Shown: positions 11,401 to 25,875, counted from the stretch's first letter. The stretch is DNA of 64,000 bases from Cheiracanthium punctorium (GCA_038373885.1 JAWZYV010012240.1:150312-214311); one strand, 5' to 3'. The notes: a model not told the origin generated them from the letters alone. Made by a program: numbers and translations.

Positions 11401-14400
11401 CGGCGGCGAGGCACTTACGATGATTTTTTTTTTTTTTTTTTTCGGCAATTTTACTATGATGCGGCACTTATGCCAAAAAATGCGGTACCGTTTTTAGCAA
11501 AGTTGGCGACAAATATTGAAATGTAGTGTAATTCTGTATTTAATAGAGTGTGCTTTTACATTTGTATTACTAATTTCATACCACGATTGTGATGAGCCAA
11601 TTTTACGACCGTATGCCTAGATAATTTTTTTAATCCTGCGAAACAGGGAGAATAAAACAGGAATTCTGTATAAATATGAATGTTTTTAAGCCCAGAAATG
11701 TTAGTGAGTATTGCTAATAGATTATTGCTTTTATTGTCATCTTTAATTTGCGATTCATTTTGGCTATTTGCCATCGACTTGGTGCGTTAATTACCCCAAT
11801 ATAGCAGTTCTAGCAAAGTAAACATAAATAAATAATTCATTTAATATTCTATTTTTTACATGGCTACAGTTTCCGTAGTAACAGAATTCACTGTTGCCAC
11901 TTAAGTTCTTAAATTTAACAATTAAGTGAAACAAATAAGTCACCACGTCAATTACTGGAACTTGCAATTCTTTTTTTTTTTTTTTTTTTTTTTTTAACTA
12001 AAGACATTTTTGGGGTGTTTAAAAAATGCTGAGTACTATGCTAAAGCCTCATATCTTATTTCTGATTAGTTTACTAGAAAGTAGAATAATCAGTATAAAC
12101 TGAAGCAATTAAACTTTAGGCATTTCGAAAGTGATAAGTTTTGTCTGCATACCGTAAAGTTCTCCCTTTTTTTTTTTTATCGCCAGTGACACTGAGGAGG
12201 TTTTTGTGTCGTCAAGTTGCAATAATCTCAGATTTACACTCATGACGTAAACGTTTCATCACGATTCAAATAAATTTTCATTTTTTGAGATTCTGCATCA
12301 CTGGGTTTGATTCTATTTCTATGTGTAAGGAAAATATTCTTTTTCTACTGTGCATAGAACAGGTAGGCAGCTAGTAATTTTTAATATCTGAGATGTTTTG
12401 TTTACAGAGTATAAAAATTGAAGATTTTTTTCAGTAGATTGCAAGTACGGAAAAACATTTTCGTACTTTAAATATCAGATGAAAAACTTAATACACAATA
12501 TTTTCAGGAGTTATTACTAAATTTCAGGAGTCTAATTACTATATTCAGGAGTCTAGGTACTAAATTTCAGGAAATCCAGGAGTTTTTAAGGGCACTAATT
12601 CTTTTAATGATAATCCAGGAGTTTTCCAAGCAACATACGAACCCTGGCAAAGTTTGAGCAAAAGAAGGCTAACATTACAATTTTTTTACTGTTACAGGAA
12701 AAAGTGATATTTTCGTATTAAGAGTGATAGTGCTTAAACTCTATTTTCCTCAGTCATCTGCAGATATAGAGCACCAGTGGACAAGACAGGCATGTGATTT
12801 GATTCCTTAAAAGTTTTCATATTGTCAATTTTCCTATGCATGTAAGATCAAATTGTTATTTTTGAATATTAACCTTTTCAGACATAAGAATATCCACAAT
12901 ATTTTCCAGTCTTCTTAGATGTCATGAGTGATGATTAAATTTCTAACATCCTTTAATATATAAACAATGTCTTCTTAAAAAAAACATCTTTTCAAAAAAC
13001 TAGTGAATGTTAATTGTACAAGAGTACGAAAATGATTTTTTTCCACAAAACTCCAGAACTCATGATAAAATAAGCTCAAATTTGTTGATTATCTTAGTTC
13101 TGGGGCAGTGATCATTAAAAGTGATCTTGACTAATCTCTAAAACCCCTAATTATTATCATTATTATTATTATGTGGGCTATTCCCAGACTAAAATGCATT
13201 TTTTTTGTCGTTTCACAACTTTCCAGCTTTCCAAAAGCTTAAAATATGTGAAAAGTGAAAAGAGGTTACAAGACACAATATTGTTTTTAATAATAAGTTC
13301 ATAATTAAATAAAAATACCTTTCATTTTCCAGGGTAAACACAAGCATCAAAGGTCGACGGTTTGGCCCGCCTGCACATGATCCGAAGCACATGAACTTAT
13401 ACAGATAAACCGAGTGCTGCATTCCAACTAGGTTTTAAAAAATTAAAAGTTTGTAAACAATACCAAGTTGCATGAATTAAATTTTACAATTTTAACAACA
13501 AAGTTACACATTATAATAAACTTAAATTGGAAAAATGGAAACATATAAACCATGCCAAATTCATGATTAAGAAATTCAATCATCGTTTCTTAAATTCAGT
13601 AAAGAAATTATTTTTTCCTACTAGCATTCCCAGCAGATTTTATTTAAAATAACATTAATAATAACACACAGTAAGAAATAAAATTTTTGCGCATTAGCTT
13701 TGGTATCTATGTGTTCAATGTAAGCACTTGAACTCTATTTGTCCTTGTAGGATATAGGGGTAAGTGAAGTATTGTTGCATCAAAAAACATCAATATAAAT
13801 CAAGTATCAAAACCCTCATGTCACATTTTCAAAAAAGTCTATTCATCAAAAATAATGATGTAGGGAAACGACTTTGATGTAAGCATTTATGTAAGATAAT
13901 CCGATATCAATTCATTATTAACAGGGATCGTAAATACCATGATATTTTGATATATATCCAACATTTTCAATAGAATGTTAATCTTACTGTCGATAAATAT
14001 TTTTGGGCCTGATTTTAATATTATAACATTATACATTCTATGTTATATTTGTTATTATAACTCTTTTTTTCATTAAACAACAAATTTTTATCCGTGGTTC
14101 CCACACAGTTTTTGATGTTAAAAAATAAGGTCTTTTTAAAAATTTGGGGGTCGTGTTACACTTGGTACTGTGTTGTGTTATATTTGGGTTAATACTGTAT
14201 ATTGTGATATACAGTGGAACCCCGATCTATCGTTCCCGCATTCATCATTTTATTTCTATGGTCCCTGCACAAACTGTATTCAAATAACGTTAACAAAACC
14301 CGCATGTATCGTTCGTCAAAAATTTGCTTTCCCGCGTTCATCATTGTAAAACATTTCTTCTGACCGAAATGAAATAGAAGATCAAGTGGATCAAAATGGC

Positions 14401-17400
14401 TTACAAATTTAATTACTTCCTGTTATGATATCTTGGGTTGATGATGGTATAGGTGAAGAGTTCTTACATCCAGGAGGCATGTATGTATATGGTGAGAAAT
14501 GCAGTGATTATATTTCCATTGATTTAGAAGTAGCAATGTGCGGTATCCTAAGAATGGAAGAAATGTGATGCAAAAAATGAAAATAACAGAAGAAGCTGAG
14601 AATAATATTCATGCCGATGAGACTGAGCCAACACTAGTGCCTACTACATCCTACGCAATAACGGTATTTGAAATTGTATGGTATGAGTTTTATATACAAA
14701 CATGAATACACATAAAAAGACAAAAAAAAATACTGTAAATCTTAAGAATTTTGTTTAATTAAAAGATTAATGAAAAACCCAGTGTAAAATTACTGAGTTT
14801 TTAAAAATAAGTATCACTTAATTTCTAAACAACTTCAATTTGCTTCATTTACAGTTAGGTAACAAATTTAGTATTTTTGGTATACTGCATACATTGTGTG
14901 TATCCATAAATACTGTTTTCTTTATATTTTGACTTTAACCCGCATTCATCATTTTCCCGCATGCATCGTTTTTTACTATGCACCCCTTGAAAAGCGATAA
15001 ATTGAGGTTCTACTGTACCGGGTGATCCAAAAGTCAGGACAAACTTTAAAAATTAATAATTCGAAACCGAATCAAGATAGAAAGATACGGTTTGTACCAA
15101 AGGGATGGAAAAGAACCCGGGTTTTGTGTGGCAATGAAACAAAAATAGTTCTGTTGACGAACAACAGATGGCGCTGTAGTGTTTTATTTCACCAAAAGAT
15201 GATTTACAAATGAAAAAATGTTGACAACTTACAAGTCAGCTTAATTACGGTTCATTGGTACTACAGTAAATTTTCAATGTGCTGCCTATCATTCAGAAGT
15301 ACAGTTGTGAGACGAGTCACCACACTGTTCACAGCATTCAGTAGATTTCTTGCGTTACGGCAGACACATTTTGGCGGATAGCATCTTTCAGTGCTGCTAG
15401 TGATGCTGGTTGGTCGCGTTACACTTTTGACTTCAAGAATCCCCACAGCCAAAAGTCACAGGGCGTAAGATCGGGAGATCTTGGAGGCCATGATTGATTA
15501 AAGCAGCAGCTGATAATGCGATCCTCCCCAAATGTTGAGCGTAGCAGATGTTGCACACCCAGAGCAATATGAGGTGCTGCTCCATCTTGCAGAAAGGTGA
15601 CTGTTTGAAGTGCCTGTCGCACTTGCAGTTCAGGAATAATGTTGTTCTGTAACAGTGCTGCATATCGCTGGCCAGTGACAGAAAGTGTTTTGAAACCAGT
15701 CTGTGTGACTTCCTCGGAAAAAAAATGGACCAATTATGAAATCAGCAGTGAAACTACACCAGACTGTCACTTTAGCTTGTTGCAAGGGTACCTTAACAAA
15801 TGCATGTGGATTTTCTGTGGTCCACACTCGACAATTGTGAGTGTTAACAGTGCCAGAAGGTGTGAAATGCGCCTCATCTGTCCAAAGCACAGTGTGACGC
15901 CAGTCGTGCTGCTCTTCCATTTTATTGAATGCCCAATTGGCAAAATCTCAACGAGAGTCGAAGTCAGGAGGTTTCAGTTCTTGGTTATGTTGCAACTTAT
16001 AGGGATACCGTTTCAGAGTTATTCGCAGTGCTCTCCACACACTTCCGTACGACACTCCTGTCAGCCTCGAAACTTCTCGGGCACTGCTCTCCCCATGTGC
16101 AGAAAACGCCAACATGGATTGCACTGTCTGCTCCACTGTTGTGACAACAGCAGCGGCTGTTGAGGGACGACCACTTCTTGCACGTGACGCCAAAGATCCG
16201 GTAGATTCGAATTTCTTCATCATTTTGATCAATGCAGAAGGCATTATTGGTCCTTTTCTACCTCGCATGCCCTTCATGTAGCGATAAGCTTGCAATGCCG
16301 CTGTGGCACTTTCCGTATTCTTATAATAAGTTTTTCTTATAATAAAATTCTTATAGTAAAACTAAGAGGGCTTTCTCAACTATGGACAGCATTTACATGC
16401 GTATAAGCTTCGACTACCATTACCTTCGGAAAAAACACTCAAAATACTGGTGTTAAACAATAAAGTAAATAAAAAACTTTGTAAAAAACACACATAAGAT
16501 GTTATAGGTGTTCCCGTAAGTGCCGACAATTCAGGTTAAATTTGGAAATGACAACACCCGGGAAACAAAATTTGTGTTGAGAAGTGGATGGCCACGAATG
16601 AAGAGTGTTATGGAAACAAGGATAGCAACTGATTTGAGAGACATCTACTTTTATTTATCACAGCTTGGCACAGAAGTGTATCACAGTCAGCAATTTCATA
16701 ATTACTTGCAGAACAGGATTTAATTGCTTTAAAAACTATTAAATATCACATCCATACTTTATCACAGCTTGGCACAGGAATATATCACAGTGTGAAAAAA
16801 AATCATAAGTACTGGCAAAAATGGTTTAACGAATTCAACTTCAAAAGCCGTTTTAGATTTCAATTTCAAATAGCTGCTTTAGCTTAAAGAGAACAAGTCC
16901 ACCAGGAAAACTTCCAATCTTTAAGATATGTAAAATTACAATGAAACACTAAGTTCTATATGACGGCACTTCAAAAGAAATTCTAACTTCTATTTCACTT
17001 TAAAAACAGGTTAAAAATTAGAGACATTTAATGTTGATTTAAAAACGTACTATCATTTTAAAGATTAAATAAAAGCCGGTTTGGCTGGCTAAAAATAACA
17101 TATCTGGAACTAAAGAGCATTACCGCTCGCTCGAACATCTATATCGCTATAACGTCTGTCAACTGTCAATACAGCCTGACTGTTTAACTGCTTAACAGCG
17201 ACGATCTGCCATGATCAGCCTAACTGCCTCGACTGCCGTCGATCTGCTGCGATCTGCTATCGAACTGCTGTGATCTCCTACGATTACGGCGAAAGCTCCT
17301 CCTTTTATTTATCACCGCCAATGGCGCATCTCATTTCTGAGTTGTTCCCCGGCTGCGCGGTTGAACGGCGTTTGCCGGGCTTCTAAAGCGCATCGGTGAT

Positions 17401-20400
17401 TGGGTGTACAGCTTGTAACAGTTTTCTCCGGGCGATACTCACTTCGCCAACCAACCATTACGCCCCTCCAAGATGGCGGCTGTTGACGGACTGGAGATTT
17501 ATGTTGTGCGTCTTAAACGATCGTTGACGCAAGCCACGGTTTAAATTTAACATAAAGTTATTCCTTTAAGTTCATTTAGCATTTGAATTAAACTACTTGC
17601 CTCTGGGAATTTATTTAATTAACTTTAAGTTGTTGAAACTTTATCTAAACCTTTTATTGTAGCCCTTAAAGTTGGAAAGTTTCACAATTCAGGTAAGTCA
17701 GAAATTAAATACACATAATAGTTGGGATATTTATTGTTCACAAATAGCCATTGGGAACAATAGGTAAGAGAATTGTGACCTCTTGATTGTGATCCTCTTA
17801 CCTATAACATCTTATGTGTGTTTTTTACAAAGTTTTTTATTTACTTTACCATTACCTTCTCCAGATGCTCCCTTTTATATCGCTTGTCACTTTGCATAAT
17901 CCTATATCAGAAATCCGATAGTGCCATCTGTTGGACACCAAGAGAACGATTTCCGTTTTGTTGCCACACAAAACCCAGTTTCTTTTCCATCCGTTTGGTG
18001 CAAGCCGTATCTTTGTATCTTAATTCGTTTTCGAATTATTCATTTTTAAAGTTTGTCCTGACTTTTAGTTCACCAAGTATATCCACTGATATATATCAAT
18101 GAACCCTGATTATTAAGGAATGAAATAATGAATGATCCAAGATTAAACTAGTTCTTAATGCAAATATTTTATTTATATTATTTGTATAAGAAAATATGGA
18201 GAAAAGATAAACATAAATGAGAACAATACATTATGATGATACTTTTTATATAAATGTTATGGTAAACTGCTTGGTTACCTGCAGGATTTTCGTACGGCAC
18301 AATGACACTATGTCGTCCTGTAACTGAATCATCATGATAAATGGCATTAGCACTTTCACACCTCACTAGATGTTCGGCTTCATAGATATCTATTTTTTAT
18401 AAAACATAAATGCTTTAGAAACTTAAAATGAAATTATGCGCACAGCAAAGATTAATAAGACATTGCAAGATATTTCACGATTATTACATTTATTTTCTTT
18501 GACAGTAGTATTAATTCAATCATCATTAATGCTGGGCTTCCAACTGCTCTGCATTTTGTAAAGTTATGCTGCAAAAAAAGTTGTTTTGCTCAGCATTTCC
18601 TACCTTAGTTCTCTAGACAAGAATTTTTAAGTTTTAATCAGGGTTACCAGACATTTGTTGCTAAAAAAATAAGACCTTTTTAAGGCTATTTCAAAAAATT
18701 TCAAGGATAATAATTGAAATGTAGATATGTTCTAATGCAATTATCTTGTACATCTCCTTAATAATACTGAATTTCATGTCTTTAAAGTCTCAACCCCTTC
18801 CTTCTGGCTCCTGCGATATTTCCGAACTGGCGAGTTCAAAAGCTACACTATCTGGCCAAAAGTATCCGGACACCCCTTAAAAAAGTGTTTTTGGCAGGTG
18901 TCGCAATTTGATGCATAATCGAAAGCTATAAAAGTGTTGGTAGTGGTTTGCCATATTGTATGTATGCGTTTGTAAAGCAATGAGTACGTCAAAGGAGCTT
19001 AGGGAGTTCGATCATGGCAGTATAGTGGGATGCCACCTTTGTGAGAAATCAGTTTGCGAGATTGCGGACATTCTACAGATGCCTAAATCCACTGTGAGTG
19101 ATGTAATTGTGAAATGGAAATGACGAGGCAGTGAAACTGCAGAAAAACGCAGTGGTAGGCCGAAAAACTTCGTGAACGCAGCCGCAGAACTCTGAAAAGG
19201 GTAGTGAAAAACAATCTCAAGTCCTCATTGGTGGAAATTTCTCAGGAGTCCCAAAGTTTATCAGGCGTTAGTGCTAGCAGCAGGACTGTTCGTCGAGAGT
19301 TAAACAACCTGGGATTCCATGATTGTGAAGCCGCTAAGAAGCCAAACATCACAGAATGCAAAGCATCGATTGCAATGGTGCAGAGCTCACCATCATTGAG
19401 CTGTGGACATGGGGAAAACTGTTCTTTGGAGTAATGAATCTCGCTTCACAGTCTGGCAGTCGGAGGGATGCGTCTGAGTTTGGCAGATGCCCGGCGAACG
19501 TTTTTACCGTGACTGAATTGTGCCGACTGTTAAATTTGGTGGTGGCAGTATAATGTTGGGGGGCGTTACTCATGGTTTGGCCTGGGTTCGTTAGTTCCTG
19601 TCGTTGGAAACATGAACTCTGTGATGTATGTGGACATTCTGGACAATGCTGTACTCCCAATTCTGTGGCAATATCTCGGGGAAGGCCCATTTCTCTTCCA
19701 GCAGGATAACTGCTCCATTCCCACATCGAAGCTTGCACAGATGTGGTTTGACGAAATGGGCGTTCAAAAACTGCACGGGCCTTTTCAGAGCCTCTATCTA
19801 AATCCCATAGAACACTTTTGGGACAAATTCGAGAGCATATTACGTAGCCAGCCAAATCGACCATCCTCACTGCAAGCACTCACTTTAGCTGTGATGGATG
19901 CCTGGAAGTGAATACCTATGGCCGCCTATCAAAAACTGGTAGAAAGTCTTCCCAGGCGTGCGCAGGCTGTCATCGATGCAAAAGGAGGACCAACATAATA
20001 TTAATATGTGCCTCAGGATGCTCCAAGTCCATACCACTGGGTGTCCGGATACTTTTGACCAGATAGTGTATGCGCCAGAAACATTAAAGCATTTAAATTC
20101 TTTTGCACGGACATTTTTTTGCATCAAAATGTCTAGAACCTTAAAATGAATGCATATAATGTACATACACTTATTTTTATAAAATTTTCTTTAATAAAAA
20201 TAGGTACTTTCATAACCATTTTCCTGAAAACAATATGAACTTTAATGGATTAAAGTTTATATAATAAGAATGTTTTTTTTTGTATATTTGTATGTTATTT
20301 TAAATGGCTTAATGTGCAACTTGATATTAATAATGCATATTTGGATGCAAATTTGGACAGTGAAATTTTTATGCATCAGCCAGGTGGCTTTATAAAAGGT

Positions 20401-23400
20401 TATCCTAGTAAAGTTTGTCAGCTTAAAAAAGCCCTATATGGTCTACACCAGTTGGGTAGACAAAGGTTTGAAGAAGTAAATGACGTTTTGTTAAAAATGA
20501 ACTTTACAAAATTAGATTGGTGCAATTGCGCCTATACATTTAAAAATAATCTGATCTTACTATTGTATGTAGATGACATTGTGTTATTTGCAAAAACTGC
20601 AAAGGATATAGACATTGGTGTTAAATTACTACAAAGTCATTTCGACTTGAAGGTACTAGGGAAGACAAAAAAATTATTGGGTATAGAAATAGAGGAAAAT
20701 GAGGAAAAATTTTTTATGCATCATAAACTTTACATAACTAAGGTCTGTAAGCAATACGAGAAGTTTAATTATCCCATAAGATTGTTACCCATACCCAAAG
20801 GACAGGTTTTATCAAAATTGGATTCCCCAACCACCAGCCAAGAATTTAATGAAATGACTAAAATTCTGTATCGTAGTCTAATAGATAGTTTAGCTTTTAT
20901 TGCCAATAGAACCAGACCCGATATTAGCTACGCAGTAAACCTGTTATCCCAATTCCAAAATAATCCAGGAATGAAACATTGGGAAGCTTTGTTAAAATTA
21001 CTAGGGTATCTTAAAAGTACAATAGACTATAAACTCGAGCTATCATATATTAAAAGTTTAACTTTAAAATGTTTTTCCGATTCTCATTTTGCAGCTAATC
21101 ATGATGATAAAGTTTCCATAGGAGGTTACATTTTGTTTGTTGATAAAGCTCCAATTTCATGGAAGACTTTCAAACAAAAACGCGTAAGTCTTTCCACAAT
21201 GGAAGCAGAATTTTCGCTTACGAAAGCGGCAAAAGAATTAATTTGGATTAAAAATGTCTTGGAGAACAACAGCTTAAATTTAAATTTAAACGAATGTATT
21301 ATGCTATGCGATAACACAGCTGGGATAAATTTTGCAAATTCATCCCTAGAAAATAGTTGGACAAAACATACACACATTAAATATCACTTTATAAGAAACT
21401 TAATAAACGAGAAGACATTTAAATTAGAATACATTAAAAGTTTGTCAAATATGGCTGATATATTGACAAAGCCGCTGACGAGAGAACAGTTGCTGAAGTA
21501 TTGTAAAAATATTTTTTAATTCTAAAGGTTGAGTACATGTCTGGTTTTGTTAAAATTTGAAGTTAAAAACTTTTACACATTAATAAATGCAATTTTTGTT
21601 AAATTATCAAAATAAGAGCTGTTTAATTGGAAGTTTGGGGGGGAGGGGGGGGGGATTTTTTGTTTTCGAGAGTTGTAAAAGGGGGCCCCTTGTTGGCCAG
21701 TCGTGAAGTCATTTAAGATTTCCTAAAAGAAAAATACTTGCTTTACCTAAACTTTCACGACGCTCGTATTTTCCAACTGTCGAAACGTATGTTCAAAAGT
21801 AAACAGGCACGAGGGAGTCTCAGATAAAGGTGACGCAATCACTGCGATCGCTTTAGTAGTTTTTGCCGGTAACGGTGATTAGTTTTTCTTCCGGTTTGTA
21901 CGTCAAAATGGTGTGTTGGCTCTGTGCCAATCCGGTGTTTTTGTTTTTATCTAAGTTTGCGTTTGGCAGCTGTTATGCAAATTTATTTCATCTATATAAA
22001 TAAAACAAGATGTAAACTGACCGTTTGTCTGTCTGTCTGTGTCTCACGTAGCTCCGAAACGGGTGATCGTAGACCTACTAAATTATGCACGGAAATTCTC
22101 CAAGACGGGTCTCGACACACCTCGAAGCGATTTTTTCGAAATTCGAATTATTTTAGGAGATATCAATAAAAAACGTGTCGCAAAATGATCATTTTTGTTC
22201 TCGCCATTTCGCAATTGTAACCCTGCAGTAGAAAGAGGGAGAGGTTAGCTATCTAGGTTGCCATGTTTGGCGAGTTTATTAAATTATTCAGATTCTTAAA
22301 GTAAAAATAAAAGAATAACGATTTTTTTGTTTACATTATTTGTAAGGTTATTTTTTAATTAAAACATCGTATGCATGTGAAATCAGAGCAGGAATGAAAT
22401 GTTTTATACTCAAAAGCTAAATAGGATTTGAAAATTTTCCGAGACTAAAACGTGCAACTTTTTAATTTGGCAACAAGTAAAATGGTTCATATACGATTTT
22501 GAGGAGATGTGATTCTAGCGCCAAGCGCTATTTATCGTCTGCTTCTGCTACTTGAATTATGAATACACCTGAATGAGTTTTTAAACTTTATTTCAGTTCG
22601 AATTGTGCAGTTTTCTGCACAGCTTTTCCCATCCATCTATTTCTGATGTATTACATCCAGAAAAAGGATAGAAATATCAATTTTAGTTGTGTTTAATCAC
22701 ATTCAGGAATAATGATATACTTTCCAACTTAATGGAATAAGGAAAGACCCGTGGATTATAATACGCTTTTAATACATAGTGCTTTAGTGCGTATTTAAAA
22801 TCTGAAAATGTTTCAGATTTTGAGTTTTTTTTTTTTTTTTTTTTTTTTCTCCTTTCCATTTTTTGATAAAGGCCAATCAATATATCTAGAAGCTCTTCAG
22901 AATTAATATAAGACGAAAATAATTTGTTCCTTTTTGCAGATTTTTATCATTTTTAACCATCTTATTTTTGTAATCAGGGGCGGCCCGACACAGTAAGCAA
23001 CACATCTGGGCGCCGGCTTCGAAGGGGCGTCATTTCGAACTCAAAAACTAAGCATAAAAGGGGGTGTCTTTTTTACATTAGCAGGTACGACACTTACCGT
23101 AGGGCCGTCCCTGCTTGCAACCATCTTAATTTTAAATTCCATTCAGAATCTGAGAGATTTGCGTGCCAAGGAAGCCGGTGACGAACAGGAGTCTCTCTGA
23201 ACAAGATTTATTAACATGGTGAACCAACTGGTCACCGGAGGCGGCTAGTTAGGAAATCAAATATAAGTACTACAGAAAATTAAAATCGCTCATGCTTGCT
23301 TGTTCTGTCTGAAATGTCGTTTGACAATATCGTCGTTGTACCGGCAAGGCCAGGTGAAGGGCTGACAGGCGAGGTAAGGTGATATTTTGTAGTACGTCAG

Positions 23401-25875
23401 TCAGGTAATTTAGTACTTCAATTTTTCTTCAAATATGTTTCATGAATGTTTATAAAGTAGAAGCCAATATATGCTGCATATGCATGATGTTAAAGAGCGG
23501 ACTGTCTATTTTTTGTGTTACTGCAGAATGTATAAAATCATCAAAGTGTTTGCTGCGTATGTGGAGCATTAGATCATCTTTAAAACATTTGCTCTAGAAA
23601 TCTTGTCATTATTTTTAAAACTTCCACTGCACCAGTTAGAACTCTGCATTGGTTATTAAAATATGTTAGAATAGCCAACAGTTAAGAATAATGTTAATAC
23701 TGTATGCTTGTCTACGAGAAACAGTTGAAATATTAATCTAAATATTAATTAATCAAATTCCAGTGTCATTCTGTGTGCTTATTTCCTAATTCATGTGAAA
23801 GGTTAATGCAAATTAGTATAAATATCAGGAAATTTGATAAAATTAGTTTTGGGGAGGGGGGTTGTTTCTGAGTATTCCGAACAGGAAAATGGGAAGTGTA
23901 CAAAATTTTCAATTGTTAATCATAATTCATTATTAATCATTAATTATGATTAATTTTTTCTCACCACTCATACAATATAAATACATGACAAATTAAATTT
24001 ATACAAGAATAAAAAAATAAAATACTGTTGCTTATCTCGTCCATAGAATGATTTATGCAGCGAGTCACTTTCTCAGATTGATGTTCTGAAGTTGAAAACA
24101 GTGCCATGGCTCTAACGTACACATTTGTGGGCATCTGTATAGATGTAGAAAATTTAACTGGGCAGGGAACATTTTTTCCTACATATAATTTATTTGCCTC
24201 AGATGAAAACTAAAAATACAAATACATATTTTTCAATTCCAAAATGAAATACATAAATATAAGTTAGCTCTTTAAAATACACAATATCTTAAAGTACTAA
24301 ATGCACTATCAGTTAAACACAATTAAAATGAAAAGTTCATTTCTTGTAATAATTTGTATGTAAGAGAGAAAAAAAAGTTCAGGTAACCTCTTCTGTTCAA
24401 ACTACCCGAGAATATGTATAATAATAAAAATGAATGTTTGTAAATATGTCTGTCTGTATGTGTGCGGTCTCCAGACAAACCTATTGCACGCAGAACTCTG
24501 AAAATTTGAATATATAAGCCCATGAGTCCGATAATGTGCACCTGAGAATCAGAATTTTAAAATTTTAATTACTTTTTTAATTATTAATTAAAAACCGTTT
24601 TCAGGATGCCATGCTCGGCGAGTTTCGCCAGCATGATACTGTGAAACAAAATCGCATGCATTGGAAAACATGAAATGGCACGGAAATTTAGTCAGTTTTG
24701 AGCCAATCTATATCAATAAAAATGAATGTCTGAAAATCTGCATGCGTGCGATGTCCAGAAAAACTACTGGACGCAGAACTCTGAAAATTCGAACATATGA
24801 GTCCATTCCTTCGGTAATGTACACCTGAGGCTCAGAATTTTGAAATTTTAATTACTTTTTAAATTATTAATTAAAAACCGATTTTAGATCGTCATGTTTG
24901 GCGAACTTTGGCCTCATGAAAAGATTTATGCTTGAAGTGAGTGGTAACCGCAAAAGTAAAAAACCGTTTTTTACGTTGCCATGCTTGGCGAGTTTTGCCC
25001 GAAACTACTATAAAACAAATCGTTTGCATTTGAGAAGCATGAAATGGCACGAAAATTTCATCAGGTTTACGCCAAATCTATCTATCTCCATGATTAATTG
25101 ATTGAAATATGGCGAACTTTGGCCTCATGAAAAGATTTATGCTTGAAGTGAGTGGTAACCGCAAAAGTAAAAAACAGTTTTTTACGTTGCCATGCTTGGC
25201 GAGTTTCGCCCGAATGCTACTATAAAACAAATTGTTTGCATTTGAGAAGCATGAAATGGCATGAAAATTTCATCAGGTTTATGCCAAATCTATCTATCTC
25301 TATGATTAATTGATTGAAATATTTAATAACTCCAGCAATTTTAAAGCAAATTATATGTTTATTTTTCTTCATCTATATCTATTCCTTTTACAATACCTGG
25401 CCAATTTTTTAAAAAAATTACTTAAAAACTGTGGTTTAAAAAATTATTTTGTGAAAAATTGTTCTGCCATTTGAATACTATGCGAAACTCCCCTTCCGTT
25501 TTTTCAAATGGGAGAAATGTGTGACGTCACAGCAGTGAGTTGTTTTTAGTGGTGCGTTTGTAAGTACGTACCTGAAACTCTGGAACCATTATCTGCACAT
25601 TCTGTAATATAATTGCGGCCTAGAGTACTAATCTGGAGTTGCAGTTTACATGTCAGATTTTGTAAATCGCATAATTTAAGGGGTTCACAGGCAACGCCGT
25701 GCGGGTCTGCTAGTATGTTGAAATAAGATTACTTTTTCTTTAATTAGTTGTAAGGCACCTGTTGAAAAATGATGAATGGGTCATTCCATGTCAAATCAAC
25801 ACAATTTTGGGAGATTTTCTGAATTGATGTCTCAGATTTCATGATTTTTTGTATGCAGCAATATATAACAGACTT

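Larger units (their letters stand above)
9502..13318 (-). other. p53: p53 intron between exons 8 and 9 (3.8 kb)
   Basis: The intron is AT-rich with poly-T tracts at 11420-11440 and 11970-11995. It holds the ~60-bp direct repeat of 10676/11486 and a CAGGGT-type element end near 12646. No coding remnant was recognised. Confidence 0.8.
15018..18077 (-). mobile_element. mariner-like element with long TIRs, holding a solo LTR
   Basis: The TIRs are about 150 bp: 15018 onward matches the reverse complement of 18077 backward, for example AAAGTCAGGACAAACTTTAA. TA flanks both ends; the left TA is the same dinucleotide that ends the Tigger element. A transposase pseudogene lies on the minus strand. A second inverted-repeat pair (about 16460-16503 and 17805-17855) surrounds the site where the solo LTR inserted. 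Without the LTR the element is about 1.8 kb. Confidence 0.85.
13428..18278 (-). other. p53: p53 intron between exons 7 and 8 (4.9 kb)
   Basis: Two TA-flanked elements sit side by side here, a Tigger MITE and a mariner, and the mariner contains a solo LTR. The 13430-14210 part is AT-rich with nothing recognised. Confidence 0.85.
18390..24025 (-). other. p53: p53 intron between exons 6 and 7 (5.6 kb)
   Basis: The intron holds a Tc1 element, a Copia fragment, a Helitron 5' end and a small hAT MITE. GC-richer stretches at 21690-21900 and 23150-23400 contain nothing I can assign. Confidence 0.85.

Noticed and set aside
13213..13422. 69-residue minus-strand reading frame as a separate small gene
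   Set aside because: It is p53 coding exon 8 read through its donor into the intron.
15639..16163. 174-residue plus-strand frame
   Set aside because: It is the antisense shadow of the mariner transposase; no domain on this strand.
18178..18366. 62-residue minus-strand frame as a separate gene
   Set aside because: It is p53 exon 7 plus intron read-through.
19349..19879. 176-residue minus-strand frame
   Set aside because: It is antisense to the Tc1 transposase.
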